64,000 nt of DNA from assembly GCA_033807775.1 (NCBI GenBank), contig CM066314.1, positions 145,937,429 through 146,001,428 on the forward strand. Direction: 5' to 3'. The notes beneath the pieces were generated by a model. That model was not told where the DNA came from, searched no databases, and was given only the letters and a program-made list of their open reading frames with translations. This DNA comes from Saussurea involucrata. Its lineage: Eukaryota > Streptophyta > Magnoliopsida > Asterales > Asteraceae. The translations under genes were made by a program, and so were the position numbers. Shown here one piece after another: positions 1 to 7,994 of the stretch (positions are counted from its first letter, which is position 1; the number at the start of each line of letters is the position of its first letter).

Positions 1-235
1 TAACTGCCAAATCTTGTAAGATCACATGTGACTGTTGCTTTGGAGAAGACAAGGTAAGTATTCTAACTTGTTTTGAACACTAACTCTTAAATGATGAAAA
101 CAAATTTTCAAATCTATGCATCATTTAAGGGGGAGTGAAAACTGTGTTTAAAACCTTGAGTGCTTAATCAATTGGAAGTTGGATATCTTCCAATGTGATA
201 AAATCATTTCTGAAACAACTGAAAAATGTCTAAGT

Positions 236-503
236 GTTCATTTTATCGCAACCTTCTGCTTGCGATAACTAAATGAACAGTGTTTCATCGCAACCCTCTG
301 TTGCGATTAAACATGAAAGGGGTTTCATCGCAACCCTCTTCTTGCGATAAAACTCACTTCATCGCAACCCTTGCTTGCGACAAAGTAAAATGAACAGTGT
401 TTATCGCAACTCTCTGTTGCGATTAGACCCACATATTGTTGTCGCAACCTGTTTCTTGCGATAACACCATGGGTTATCGCAACCTTGTACTTGCGATAAC
501 CTG
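236..503. repeat. Cluster of short palindromes built on ATCGCAA/TTGCGAT
   Basis: At least seven hairpins occur here, each made of an ATCGCAACC arm, a 4-8 base loop and a TTGCGAT arm, spaced every 35-50 bases. The arms are conserved while loops and spacers vary. They lie in the untranslated spacer of element D upstream of its envelope-like ORF. Sirevirus non-coding regions are known to carry repeated palindromic motifs; the function is not known from this sequence. Confidence 0.7.
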
Positions 504-566
504 ACACTGTGGCGGTCAAACCTTGGACCACTCAAATGATGCCACGTTTCACATGTCTCAACTGTG

Positions 567-576
567 TATATATACA
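567..576 (+). promoter_or_regulatory. TATA-like box in the D spacer
   Basis: A GTATATATAC string lies about 765 bases upstream of the D envelope-like ORF and just before the three-copy repeat at 651-768. Elements A and C have TATA boxes much closer to the same ORF, so this could be a promoter of the same kind. The distance makes this weak. Confidence 0.25.
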
Positions 577-650
577 AACAGTTTGAAATTTTATCTCATT
601 TCAAAACCATTCAAAACCCTCTCAACTCATTCTCAAGAACTGCAATCTGC

Positions 651-768
651 TTCGAGGTACACTTGCTTAGTGTGTTCGCATCACTTCGAGGTACACTTGC
701 TTAGTTTTTCAGTGCGTTCAAATTGATTTCAGTGTGTTCGCATCACTTCGAGGTACACTTGCTTAGTT
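651..768 (+). repeat. Three-copy direct repeat in the D spacer
   Basis: The string TTCGAGGTACACTTGCTTAG occurs at about 651, 684 and 747. The last two copies also share flanking GTGTTCGCATCAC. The repeat is untranslated and its role is unknown. Confidence 0.7.
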
Positions 769-1023
769 TTTCATTCCATTTCATCCACAAATTTATGCTT
801 TACAGTCGATTTAAGTTTATCTTAGGGTTTACATTTTTTCGAACTCATATGTGTCTATTCAGATTAGTGCTTTAAATCGATATGTATGTGCTTGTTTATG
901 CTCTAGATAACTAGGATTAGTCTTCTGTGTTAGATGCGGAACCAATAGAGTAAGTTTAATCAAGGTTTAGTGCGAAAATAATTTTCTGGGGTTAAACACT
1001 TAGAAAATATTTAGGGTTCACTT

Positions 1024-1245
1024 TTATCGCAACACTTGGTGTTCTTCGTGTTCTTATTTATCGCAACCCTCTATGTTCTTCAAGTTCATTAATATCGCAA
1101 CCCACAGGTAATCATCGTTATCGCAACCTTCGAGTTGCGATAACATTTTGTCGCAACGTATGAGTTGTGATAACTCTTCATCGCAACCCTTGCCTTGCGA
1201 TAAACAATGCCTTGCGATAACTCCTAGTTGTGTCTTGCGATAATA
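1024..1245. repeat. Second cluster of ATCGCAA/TTGCGAT half-sites and palindromes
   Basis: The arms seen at 236-503 recur here, some as complete hairpins (1117-1143, 1149-1174, 1178-1205) and some as single half-sites (1025, 1058, 1093, 1208, 1233). The cluster ends about 95 bases before the envelope-like ORF. Confidence 0.65.
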
Positions 1246-1339
1246 TTTTGTGTTAGTTGAGACAGTTTCTATACTTAGGTTAAAAACAAAAAATACTGAA
1301 TCCTCATTCTAAGCCCTGTACTGTATATTCACTATTCAG

Positions 1340-2753
1340 ATGGCTCATAATGACGGACATTCATCTGACAAAATCACCGTCATTCCATCACGCCGTTCGT
1401 CGCATCCGTCAGTCAACGCCCGAGATCTAGACGAGGAGCTTCTACCGAGAAGTCTCCATCTTGCTCTAGCCGACAACAACCATCACTTAGATCTTAGTGT
1501 GGCGTTCGACCACCGCATCATTCTGGAGATATACCGCGGCCATCCTCTCCGAACTGCATTGACCAAGGTAGTCACTGTGCCACTTATCTACTTACAACAA
1601 TTTTGGCACACACTACGATACCATCCTACACACCGATGGGGTCCGCACTTCTCTGCAAAAGTCTATCATTTCGATGTTCGACTTACAATTAAGCGACTCC
1701 GTCTAGCCTTAGACCTTCCTTTTAACCCGAACTTCGAAGACATGGTTCCGGAAGCACAACTATTCGCTGATATCCGTAGTCTAGGATACCAAGACCCACA
1801 GAAAACACTTACCACCAGTCTGGTACACCCTATGCTCCATCTTTAACCATTGCATGACCTCCAAACACACTGGTCTTGATAAATGCAACCTTTCCACTCT
1901 CCGTATGTTCCATGCCTTTGCCTTCAACCGACGCATCGATTATGCTATTCTCCTATGGAATGAACTGCAAGAGCTAGTCGAAGACAAAACACGACCTGTA
2001 AAGAACCGGACCTTTGTACCATATCAACGCTTCTTCCAGATAATCATCCATAAGATTATGGAGGGCAACCATGAAATCCCTAGACGCCCAAAGGTTGTAC
2101 AATGGCCGACCCAATGGATGCATTTTCTGAAGATGCCCGATCACGATGCCTTCGCTCACATTGCCGTGATACCAGAACCCGTGCTTGCCTATGCCGATCA
2201 ACAGTCTGAGGTAGTTAGGAAGTATAGGATAGCTAACGCACTAGTGGTCCATCTAGAACCGGCGGGACCTCCCCAAGGTGCAATCCCACTAGGCGATGAG
2301 GGTATGAATGTTGAGCAGGTTCAGGAACTTAGGGTTCCTGAACGGGAAGAGGTGAGGTGTATATTAAGACAGAGAGTGGGTGGGGTGGCGAGGACTGCTG
2401 GTCAGGCATCCACATCCGGAGCTGTAAGAATTCCAATCCTTGACGATAACGTATCTATGGATTCAGAGGAGGATCCTGACTTTGACCTTGATGCTTCTTC
2501 ATCCGAAGATGAAGCATCTGACCAACCCCGCAACGATGATGACTCCAACTCTGACTCCGATCCAGATCATGATCCCGATGCAGATCTTATTCCACGTCAT
2601 GTTGGACGAAGACCTACTTTAGAGAGTTTCGATGCTGATTCCACTTGGAACGTCGGACTCTCCGGCGATTTAGGTGACATTAGGAGGAATGAGGGAGTTG
2701 AAGTAGAAAATACTGATATAGTGAGTCGTGTGATGGTGAGAAAAGAAACATGA
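1340..2753 (+). pseudogene. Sirevirus envelope-like ORF of D, N-terminal part (frameshifted)
   Basis: Two open stretches, 1340-1846 (168 codons) and 1854-2753 (about 300 codons), lie in different frames and together read as one protein. The N-terminal half has the architecture of the corresponding ORFs in elements A and C: a short polar leader, a motif around LIYLQQFWHT that parallels AIYVQQCWTT in A, and a basic stretch (TIKRLRLALDLP). The second half ends in a very acidic, Asp/Ser-rich region (about codons 190-240 of the second frame). The ORF is broken by a frameshift near 1847 and then by the plastid insertion at about 2793. Such ORFs follow pol in Sireviruses and are called envelope-like. 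No signal peptide or membrane segment is evident, and function is unknown. Confidence 0.6.
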
Positions 2754-2792
2754 GAGACTGTTTTAGGATCGGATAAAGTTTTTATAAATCGA

Positions 2793-2913
2793 CTAATAAT
2801 CGACTAATTAAACTCATGTTTTTATAATCAATTCGATCCCTCGATTGGATCGGGGGCAAACGCCTACAAAAAGATCGCTTGGATTTAAGAAAAGTTCACT
2901 TGGATTTATCCTT
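2793..2913 (-). pseudogene. rps18: rps18 5' fragment (plastid ribosomal protein S18)
   Basis: Reading leftward, the first ~40 codons match plastid S18, including the repeated Ser-Lys-Arg-rich N-terminus and the MSLISR stretch. S18 is a small-subunit ribosomal protein of the plastid. This copy is dead in several ways: the start codon is AAG instead of ATG (2911-2913), codon 6 is TGA in place of CGA, a T is lost near 2798, and the gene is cut off at the NUPT boundary. Most changes are C-to-T or G-to-A transitions. Confidence 0.88.
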
Positions 2914-3088
2914 GGTTTGGTAAGTTTATTTCTTCTCCCTAAAATCCTATTTCAACCGTATTTCTAATTAGAATACATAAATAGGATTTGGTTTGTTTAT
3001 AATTATCTTTAACTATGTTAAATATGTTATATATAATGTCATTTTTTCCCTTTCCTTGTAAGATAAGGGCGGCGGTGCTCGGCTCGAT

Positions 3089-3289
3089 CTATTTCTTTAT
3101 CTCCGCGTGAATCGTATGTTTGTAACAATATGGACAAAATTTTAGCAACTCCAATCGATTAGGCGTATTGTGCCGGTTCTTTTGAGTAATATATCTGGAA
3201 ATGCCCGTTGATGCTTTATTAACACCGTTTCGAACACAAGCGGTACATTCCAAAATAACCGATATTCGCACATCTTTACCCTTGGCCAT
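3089..3289 (-). CDS. rpl33: rpl33, plastid ribosomal protein L33 (nuclear copy, ORF open)
   Basis: The ORF is full length at 66 codons, starts with MAKGKDVRISVILECTACVR and keeps both cysteine pairs (CTAC and CPYC) expected of zinc-binding plastid L33. In plastids L33 is part of the 50S subunit. Here it lies downstream of psaJ as in plastomes. Several residues look unusual for the family, for example Leu-Leu where Leu-Lys is expected before KFCPYC and Ala instead of Gly near the C-terminus, which fits relaxed selection. With no nuclear promoter or transit peptide in view, expression is unlikely. Confidence 0.9.
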   Translation of the reverse strand: MAKGKDVRISVILECTACVRNGVNKASTGISRYITQKNRHNTPNRLELLKFCPYCYKHTIHAEIKK

Positions 3290-3590
3290 GAACCTCCTTT
3301 GGATTTTTCATTTACTCAACTCTTCCTCTTTCAATCCGAAACGAAGAAAGGAAGGAAAAAACAAACTAGAATTTGTAACTTGCTATCCTCTTATGCAAGA
3401 TTTCACTACAATCAATATAGGAAATAAGATAGAAAGATTTCTAAACTATATTTCAAATCACAGTACAGTATTTCATATAAGTATCTTGTATAATACTCTT
3501 TCCCTAGAACCACAGTTTGTATTCGACTTCCATAGAAATTTAATACATAGAAATTTCATATTAATTTAATTCCAACCTTAACCCGATTAA

Positions 3591-3725
3591 CTAGAATGAA
3601 AAAAAGGGGAACGTCAACGCATTCGGGAAAAAACGATTAATCTCTATCAATAAACCTGCCAAAGAAGCGAACCATAGAGTACTTAGTACCGGTGCCACGG
3701 AAAGATATGTTTTTAGATCTCGCAT
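3591..3725 (-). CDS. psaJ: psaJ, photosystem I subunit IX (nuclear copy, ORF open)
   Basis: A 44-codon ORF that begins MRDLKTYLSVAPVLSTLWFA and ends in FFSF. This is the normal length for PsaJ, with one membrane helix in the middle. PsaJ stabilises the PsaF side of photosystem I. The ORF is uninterrupted but shows likely substitutions (Ala where Gly is usual after TLWF, Asn for Asp in FFPNALTF). As nuclear DNA it is probably silent. Confidence 0.9.
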   Translation of the reverse strand: MRDLKTYLSVAPVLSTLWFASLAGLLIEINRFFPNALTFPFFSF

Positions 3726-4033
3726 TGAAAAACCTCCTTCATTTTATTGTAATACATAAGATAATACATATTGAAATGTACAATCATTAAGTAAATAAGA
3801 TTTACTTTTTGTTAAATACAGAAAAAAGCGTCCTTTTCTTCCCCAATATTCCCCCAAAAGATTCAAGGGGTTCCGTTCCATATTTCATATAGATAGAAGT
3901 ATTTTACTATTATTATATGTTAAATGGGACCAAAAACACGAAATGGACATAAAAATTATAGATTTTAATAGAGGAGATAACGATGGGGAAAACAAGACAG
4001 GAATTCCCTACAATGACACTGTAGACCAATGGA

Positions 4034-4107
4034 AAGGATGTAGTGCAACTTGGTAGCGCGTTTGTTTTGGGTACAAAATGTCACGGGTTCAAATCCTGTC
4101 ATCCCTA
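4034..4107 (+). tRNA. trnP-UGG: trnP-UGG, plastid-derived, mutated
   Basis: A 74-base tRNA-like sequence with a TTTTGGG anticodon loop (UGG, proline), an intact T arm (GGGTTCAAATCC) and an acceptor end of ATCCCTA. The acceptor 5' strand reads AAGGATG instead of the AGGGATG that would pair with it, so pair 2 is disrupted. Two more differences from the plastid form lie in the D arm (GTAGTGCAAC). All three are C-to-T or G-to-A changes. Probably not functional. Confidence 0.88.
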
Positions 4108-4271
4108 CCTATTCCTGCTCCTTTGAGCAGTAACAAGGGATTTTTTGAGATCAATTCACATTGGACATATCATATAGAATCTTTCATTCTTATGATACTA
4201 TATAGTATATGCATACAAGATGTATTGGGGCCAATCCTTTTCTTTACAGTCTTATCTTTTATGAGAAGAAA

Positions 4272-4345
4272 GCGCTCTTAGTTCAGTTCGGTAGAACGTG
4301 GGTCTCCAAAACCCGATGTCGTAGGTTCAAATCCTACAGAGCGTG
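4272..4345 (+). tRNA. trnW-CCA: trnW-CCA, plastid-derived, structurally intact
   Basis: A 74-base sequence beginning GCGCTCTTAGTTCAG and ending CTACAGAGCGTG. The anticodon loop contains CTCCAAA (CCA, tryptophan). Acceptor, anticodon and T stems all pair. Position and strand next to trnP and opposite petG match plastomes. An internal A/B box arrangement could in principle allow nuclear polymerase III transcription, but nothing here shows it. Confidence 0.92.
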
Positions 4346-4462
4346 ATTCGGATCTTCTTCAATCGAATTCGGCTGAAACACTAACTTGAACAGTAATCCG
4401 AATTTGACCTCCTGGATATTAAAGAAAGGAGGAGGTCAACCAAAAAAAGAGATGTTAATTAA

Positions 4463-4576
4463 TCAAAGGTCAAACTGATCGCCGCGCCTGTATTGTAAAT
4501 ATGCAGTTACAAATAATCCAGCCAAAGTAATAGGAATTAGACCTAACACGATTCCAAATAGAAAAACTTCAATCAT
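4463..4576 (-). CDS. petG: petG, cytochrome b6f subunit V (nuclear copy, ORF open)
   Basis: A 37-codon ORF starting MIEVFLFGIVLGLIPITLAG, a single-helix subunit of the cytochrome b6f complex. Length is normal. The C-terminus reads GDQFDL, where Leu before Asp is usual (a G-to-T change). Otherwise it is unaltered. Confidence 0.93.
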   Translation of the reverse strand: MIEVFLFGIVLGLIPITLAGLFVTAYLQYRRGDQFDL

Positions 4577-4738
4577 TTCAATTTGTTTGAAAGGAGAAAA
4601 AAAGAGGTAATATCTATACCTAAATATTAATCCGAATTACCATGAATCTCAATGACCAAGAATTGCCAATTGACACGGTAAGTACCTATACACAGAAGTT
4701 CGCAGAAAGATTTCCTTTTTTGAATTGTGCAATTAATT

Positions 4739-4834
4739 TCAAATAAGTCGTATCTTGCTCAGACCAATAAATAGAGGTGAGGTTATAGTTAAAGCCGTTA
4801 GTAGAAAACCGAAATAACTAGTTATGGTAGGCAT
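4739..4834 (-). CDS. petL: petL, cytochrome b6f subunit VI (nuclear copy, ORF open)
   Basis: A 31-codon ORF beginning MPTITSYFGFLLTALTITS and ending in SKIRLI, full length for PetL. Codon 2 is still the genomic CCT (Pro). Codon 20 is also Pro (CCT), probably a substitution. PetL is a small membrane subunit of cytochrome b6f. Spacing to petG is as in plastomes. Confidence 0.9.
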   Translation of the reverse strand: MPTITSYFGFLLTALTITSPLFIGLSKIRLI

Positions 4835-6108
4835 GAAGGAGCTAAATGAAATATGTTATTTTTATACATATGTTTATAAAAAAGCACTTACCTGAATTTC
4901 CTTTTTGCAAAATAGGAGATAAACAAAAATACCAATTGAAAGAATAAGTCCAATTGAAAGTTTTTGATTCATCTATCATTATAGACAACACTAACAAGGA
5001 TAAAGTCACAACTGTATAAAAAGAAATTGATTAATCAATTGATTAATCATCTGTAACATCTACCCATACCGCGTTTGCAATCAGCGAATTCATTATTGGG
5101 TCATTTTTCAACCCAATTTATAACGGAATAATAAGAATTGGGTCGTGTAATTTCGTTTTAAAATGAAACTCTTTTCGAATCATTATGGAATCAAATTAGA
5201 ATTCCTATTTTGATCATTTTTTAATTCTATCGAATCTATTTTATATTTTAGAGTGAATAGTAATCTTATAAAACTTTTACTTTCATTTTAACTAATTAGA
5301 TTCCGTAATAGGTTCACTCATATAATATCTTGAATGAATGAGAACAAAAAGTTCTCACATGATCACTCAAAAAATAGGTGTTTTGGTTCAACTATATTCT
5401 AAGACTAGTCATTTCTATTATCTTTTGTTTTAGAAGTTCTATTTTGTATCTTTCCATATTAGAAATCCGAGTCTTTGTAGTTAGGTCAAGAAAGAACTTT
5501 AGATTTCGATATAATACAACAATGCATGCATCACTATTAGTGATTGCAATTAATAAATTAAATTCTTTGTTCTTTTTCATTTATCGAATAAAATTTCCTA
5601 TTCTTACTTGTTACTGGACGACTAACCAATTCCTTAAAAAAAAGATTCCAACAAAAACCGCTTCTACAACTATGAATAAAGAAGATTTATAAATATCACA
5701 TCTACTTACAATTGTGGGAATAGTCTAATGAATTTCATGAATTATTAGAAACTACCTTATCAAATTCACATTTTACCTGATCCTCAAGTTTCTAGCCCTA
5801 AACTCATAATGGCGAGAAATATATTATTTTAAATTAAATAATTTTCTATTGAATGGGACATTCTTTTATATCGACAAACAACAAGTAAAGGAAGAAAGAA
5901 ATTATTTAGCACCTCCTTCCAATACTGATTCAAAGTGCGTTGTTGTGTCAGAAGAAGGATAGCTATACTGATTCGGTATACTCTAAAGACGCCCTCGGTA
6001 CAATATTGACGATCTCACAAAGATTTTTTCAGTGAATTTCCATTTACTGATACAATCTTTTACGGAATCGATCCCCTTTTGACTGTACAAGAATATGTGG
6101 AGCTCAGC
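4835..6108. other. petL-psbE spacer of the NUPT
   Basis: About 1.3 kb of AT-rich plastid intergenic DNA between divergent petL and psbE. I see no gene. The small open frame at 5378-5692 has no recognisable protein character. Confidence 0.8.
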
Positions 6109-6355
6109 ATGTCTGGAAGCACAGGAGAACGTTCTTTTGCTTATTACCAGTATTCGCTACTGGGTCATTCATAGTATTACTATACCTTCCCTATTCATTG
6201 CGGGTTGGTTATTCGTCAGCACTGGTTTAGCTTACGATGTGTTTGGAAGCCCTCAGCCAAACGAGTATTTCACAGAGAACCGACAAGGAATTCCATTAAT
6301 CACCGGACGTTTTGATTCTTTGGAACAACTCGATGAATTTAGTAGATATTTTTAG
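6109..6355 (+). pseudogene. psbE: psbE, cytochrome b559 alpha subunit (frameshifted)
   Basis: The start (MSGSTGERSFA) and the remainder (TSIRYWVIHSITIPSLFIAG onward) are both recognisable as the photosystem II cytochrome b559 alpha subunit, including the haem-ligating His in RYWVIHS. They lie in different frames because five bases are missing after codon 11 (about 6141-6142). Two missense changes follow, Gln for Arg in GSPQPNE and Tyr for Ser near the C-terminus. It is the first gene of the plastid psbEFLJ cluster. Confidence 0.93.
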
Positions 6356-6364
6356 GATTCCTCA

Positions 6365-6504
6365 ATGACCATAGATTGAACCTATCCAATTTTTACAGTG
6401 CGATGGTTGGCTGTTCACGGCCTAGCTGTACCTACCGTTTCTTTTCTGGGGTCAATATTTCCTTTTTGGGGTCAATATCAACAATGCAGTTCATACAACG
6501 ATAA
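6365..6504 (+). pseudogene. psbF: psbF, cytochrome b559 beta subunit (nonsense and tandem duplication)
   Basis: The N-terminus is MTID followed by TGA at 6377-6379 where plastids have CGA (Arg5). Downstream the frame reads [20 protein letters not shown], with the haem-ligand His in AVHGLA. An approximate 20-base tandem duplication around 6437-6477 (copies ending GGGGTCAATAT) then shifts the frame before the usual MQFIQR ending, which is visible at 6485-6504. Confidence 0.92.
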
Positions 6505-6526
6505 ACCTAATCCGGATTATAGAGCT

Positions 6527-6643
6527 ACGACACAATCAAACCCAAACGAACAAAATGTTGAATTGAATCGTACCAGCCTCTACTAGGGGTTATTACTCAT
6601 TTTTCTACTTGCTGTTTTATTTTCCAATTATTTCTTCAATTAA
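6527..6643 (+). pseudogene. psbL: psbL, photosystem II L protein (internal stop)
   Basis: The reading frame starts at ACG, the unedited plastid start that becomes AUG by RNA editing. It continues [18 protein letters not shown] and then hits TAG at 6584-6586 where Trp (TGG) is expected. The rest (GLLLIFLLAVLFSNYFFN) is in frame to the normal stop, giving the usual 38-codon span. PsbL is a single-helix subunit at the photosystem II monomer interface. Confidence 0.93.
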
Positions 6644-6791
6644 GAAAACGAGAGATAACTAAAATAATAGAATAATCATTCTAGGTATTCTCTCTCTTAG
6701 CCCATTCGGAAGGATTTCATCTCATAATTATCCATGACTGTTTATGTCTCTAGCATGACCACTTGATGAAATGTGGAGGGAAATGGGGTAA

Positions 6792-6914
6792 ATGGCCGAT
6801 ACTACTGGAAGAATTCCTCTTTGGATAATAGGTACTGTAGCTGGTATTCTTGTGATCGGTTTAGTAGGCGTTTTCTTTTATGGTTCATATTCCGGATTGG
6901 GTTCATCCCTTTAG
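6792..6914 (+). CDS. psbJ: psbJ, photosystem II J protein (nuclear copy, ORF open)
   Basis: A 40-codon ORF starting MADTTGRIPLWIIGTVAGIL and ending SGLGSSL, normal length with one membrane helix. It is the last gene of psbEFLJ. It is the only undamaged member here. Confidence 0.93.
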   Translation: MADTTGRIPLWIIGTVAGILVIGLVGVFFYGSYSGLGSSL

Positions 6915-7136
6915 TAATCGGATGAATTGAGTTGTAGACATGAAAGCGTAAGAACTCAACGGATTCCCTTCTTTGTTTGCCTGATTTGAGGGAGAAGGTC
7001 CCGTTGAGTTCTTAATAATTATAAGTTTTTTTTATAAGTTCATTGAAGAAGTTCTATTTACTCAACAAATTTGCCCCTGCTCTTTTGTTTGTCCACCACT
7101 TTTTATATTATATTTATAGTATACGTAATTATTATA
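6915..7136. other. Left half of the psbJ-petA spacer, ending in the target site of A
   Basis: Non-coding plastid spacer with an inverted repeat near 6950-7016 (GAACTCAACGG and CCGTTGAGTTC), typical of a plastid 3' end stem. The last five bases, TTATA (7132-7136), are repeated at 42429-42433 on the far side of element A. Confidence 0.85.
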
Positions 7137-7856
7137 TGTAGGTTCCCAGATTCACGTTGCATCACAATAATGGTAAAGAAATAGACAGCGAAAGCATATT
7201 AAATAAAGCCATTAAAGTGAGTGATTGTGTAAACGATATTGTAACAATGATAATCAAATATAGAACATGATAATGATAACAAGATCAAGTATGAAACGCT
7301 GCTCGTATATTGATAATAGATAACACCAAGAACAAGATCAATGGTGTATCCTGAAATCTCACAGGGAACAATATCGTATGGAGGTAGTGCTATGGAATTC
7401 TGCAGTGTGTGCTTTAACAATTGTGGAAAACGATTCTTCCAAAAGCTTACAATTGTTGTTCCACTACCTCTCTAGTTATAGCCCTGATAAAGTGTAGACA
7501 GTGTACTATCGTACCCTGGAATGACACGTGGAAAGTGTGTCTCCTTTCTTTAGGGCATACGTGGAAAGTATGGACACGTGTCTGACACTTAGGATTTCTA
7601 CGAGACTTAGGCTTCACAGAGGTCTTCACTTCAACAGAGTTCATAGACCAGAACTCTGTTGGTCTTCGGGTATGAACAGTTCTTCTGTTGATCTTCTGCC
7701 AAAGCTCTGTTGAGCTCTGTTGGTTCCACCAGAACTCTGTTGAGTTCTGTTGGTCTTCTTGTTGAGATTCTTCTAAGTATTCTGCTCGATCTCTGCTGGT
7801 CTTCTGACTTGATAATATTTTCAATACTTTTACATAACAGATACTTGGGGCTAACA
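7137..7856 (-). repeat. 3' LTR of element A
   Basis: Starts TGTAGGTTCCCAG and ends GGGGCTAACA on the + strand. Same length as 41709-42428. Its TATA region is mutated (CTAGTTATAG) compared with the 5' LTR. It contains several copies of the AGAGCTCT/AGAACTCT palindrome and ACACGTGG boxes. The adjacent tract on the internal side reads, in sense, CTTAGGAGGAGAT, a degraded polypurine tract. Confidence 0.95.
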
Positions 7857-7994
7857 ATCTCCTCCTAAGTATTGAAAATAAAAATTTGGAAATACAGAGA
7901 TGTAAAACAAAAAAAACAGAGAACATTTCCCTCTGTTGAAACCTTGCACTATTCTTTTAAGATATTACAATACAGAGTAAAAAAATAAGTACGT

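Noticed and set aside
236..503. CRISPR-like array
   Set aside because: The repeats are short palindromes with variable spacing inside a plant retrotransposon, and there are no constant-length spacers or cas genes.
5378..5692. ORF of 104 codons in the petL-psbE spacer
   Set aside because: It lies in plastid spacer DNA, matches no known plastid gene and has random composition.
2793..7136. Window could be plastid genome
   Set aside because: Flanking DNA is retrotransposon sequence, plastid genes carry stops and frameshifts, and an LTR element with a target duplication sits inside the plastid block.
7447..7926. ORF of 159 codons across the A 3' LTR (and 42019-42429)
   Set aside because: It is formed by the LTR palindrome repeats. 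It is present in both LTRs and crosses the LTR edge only in one.
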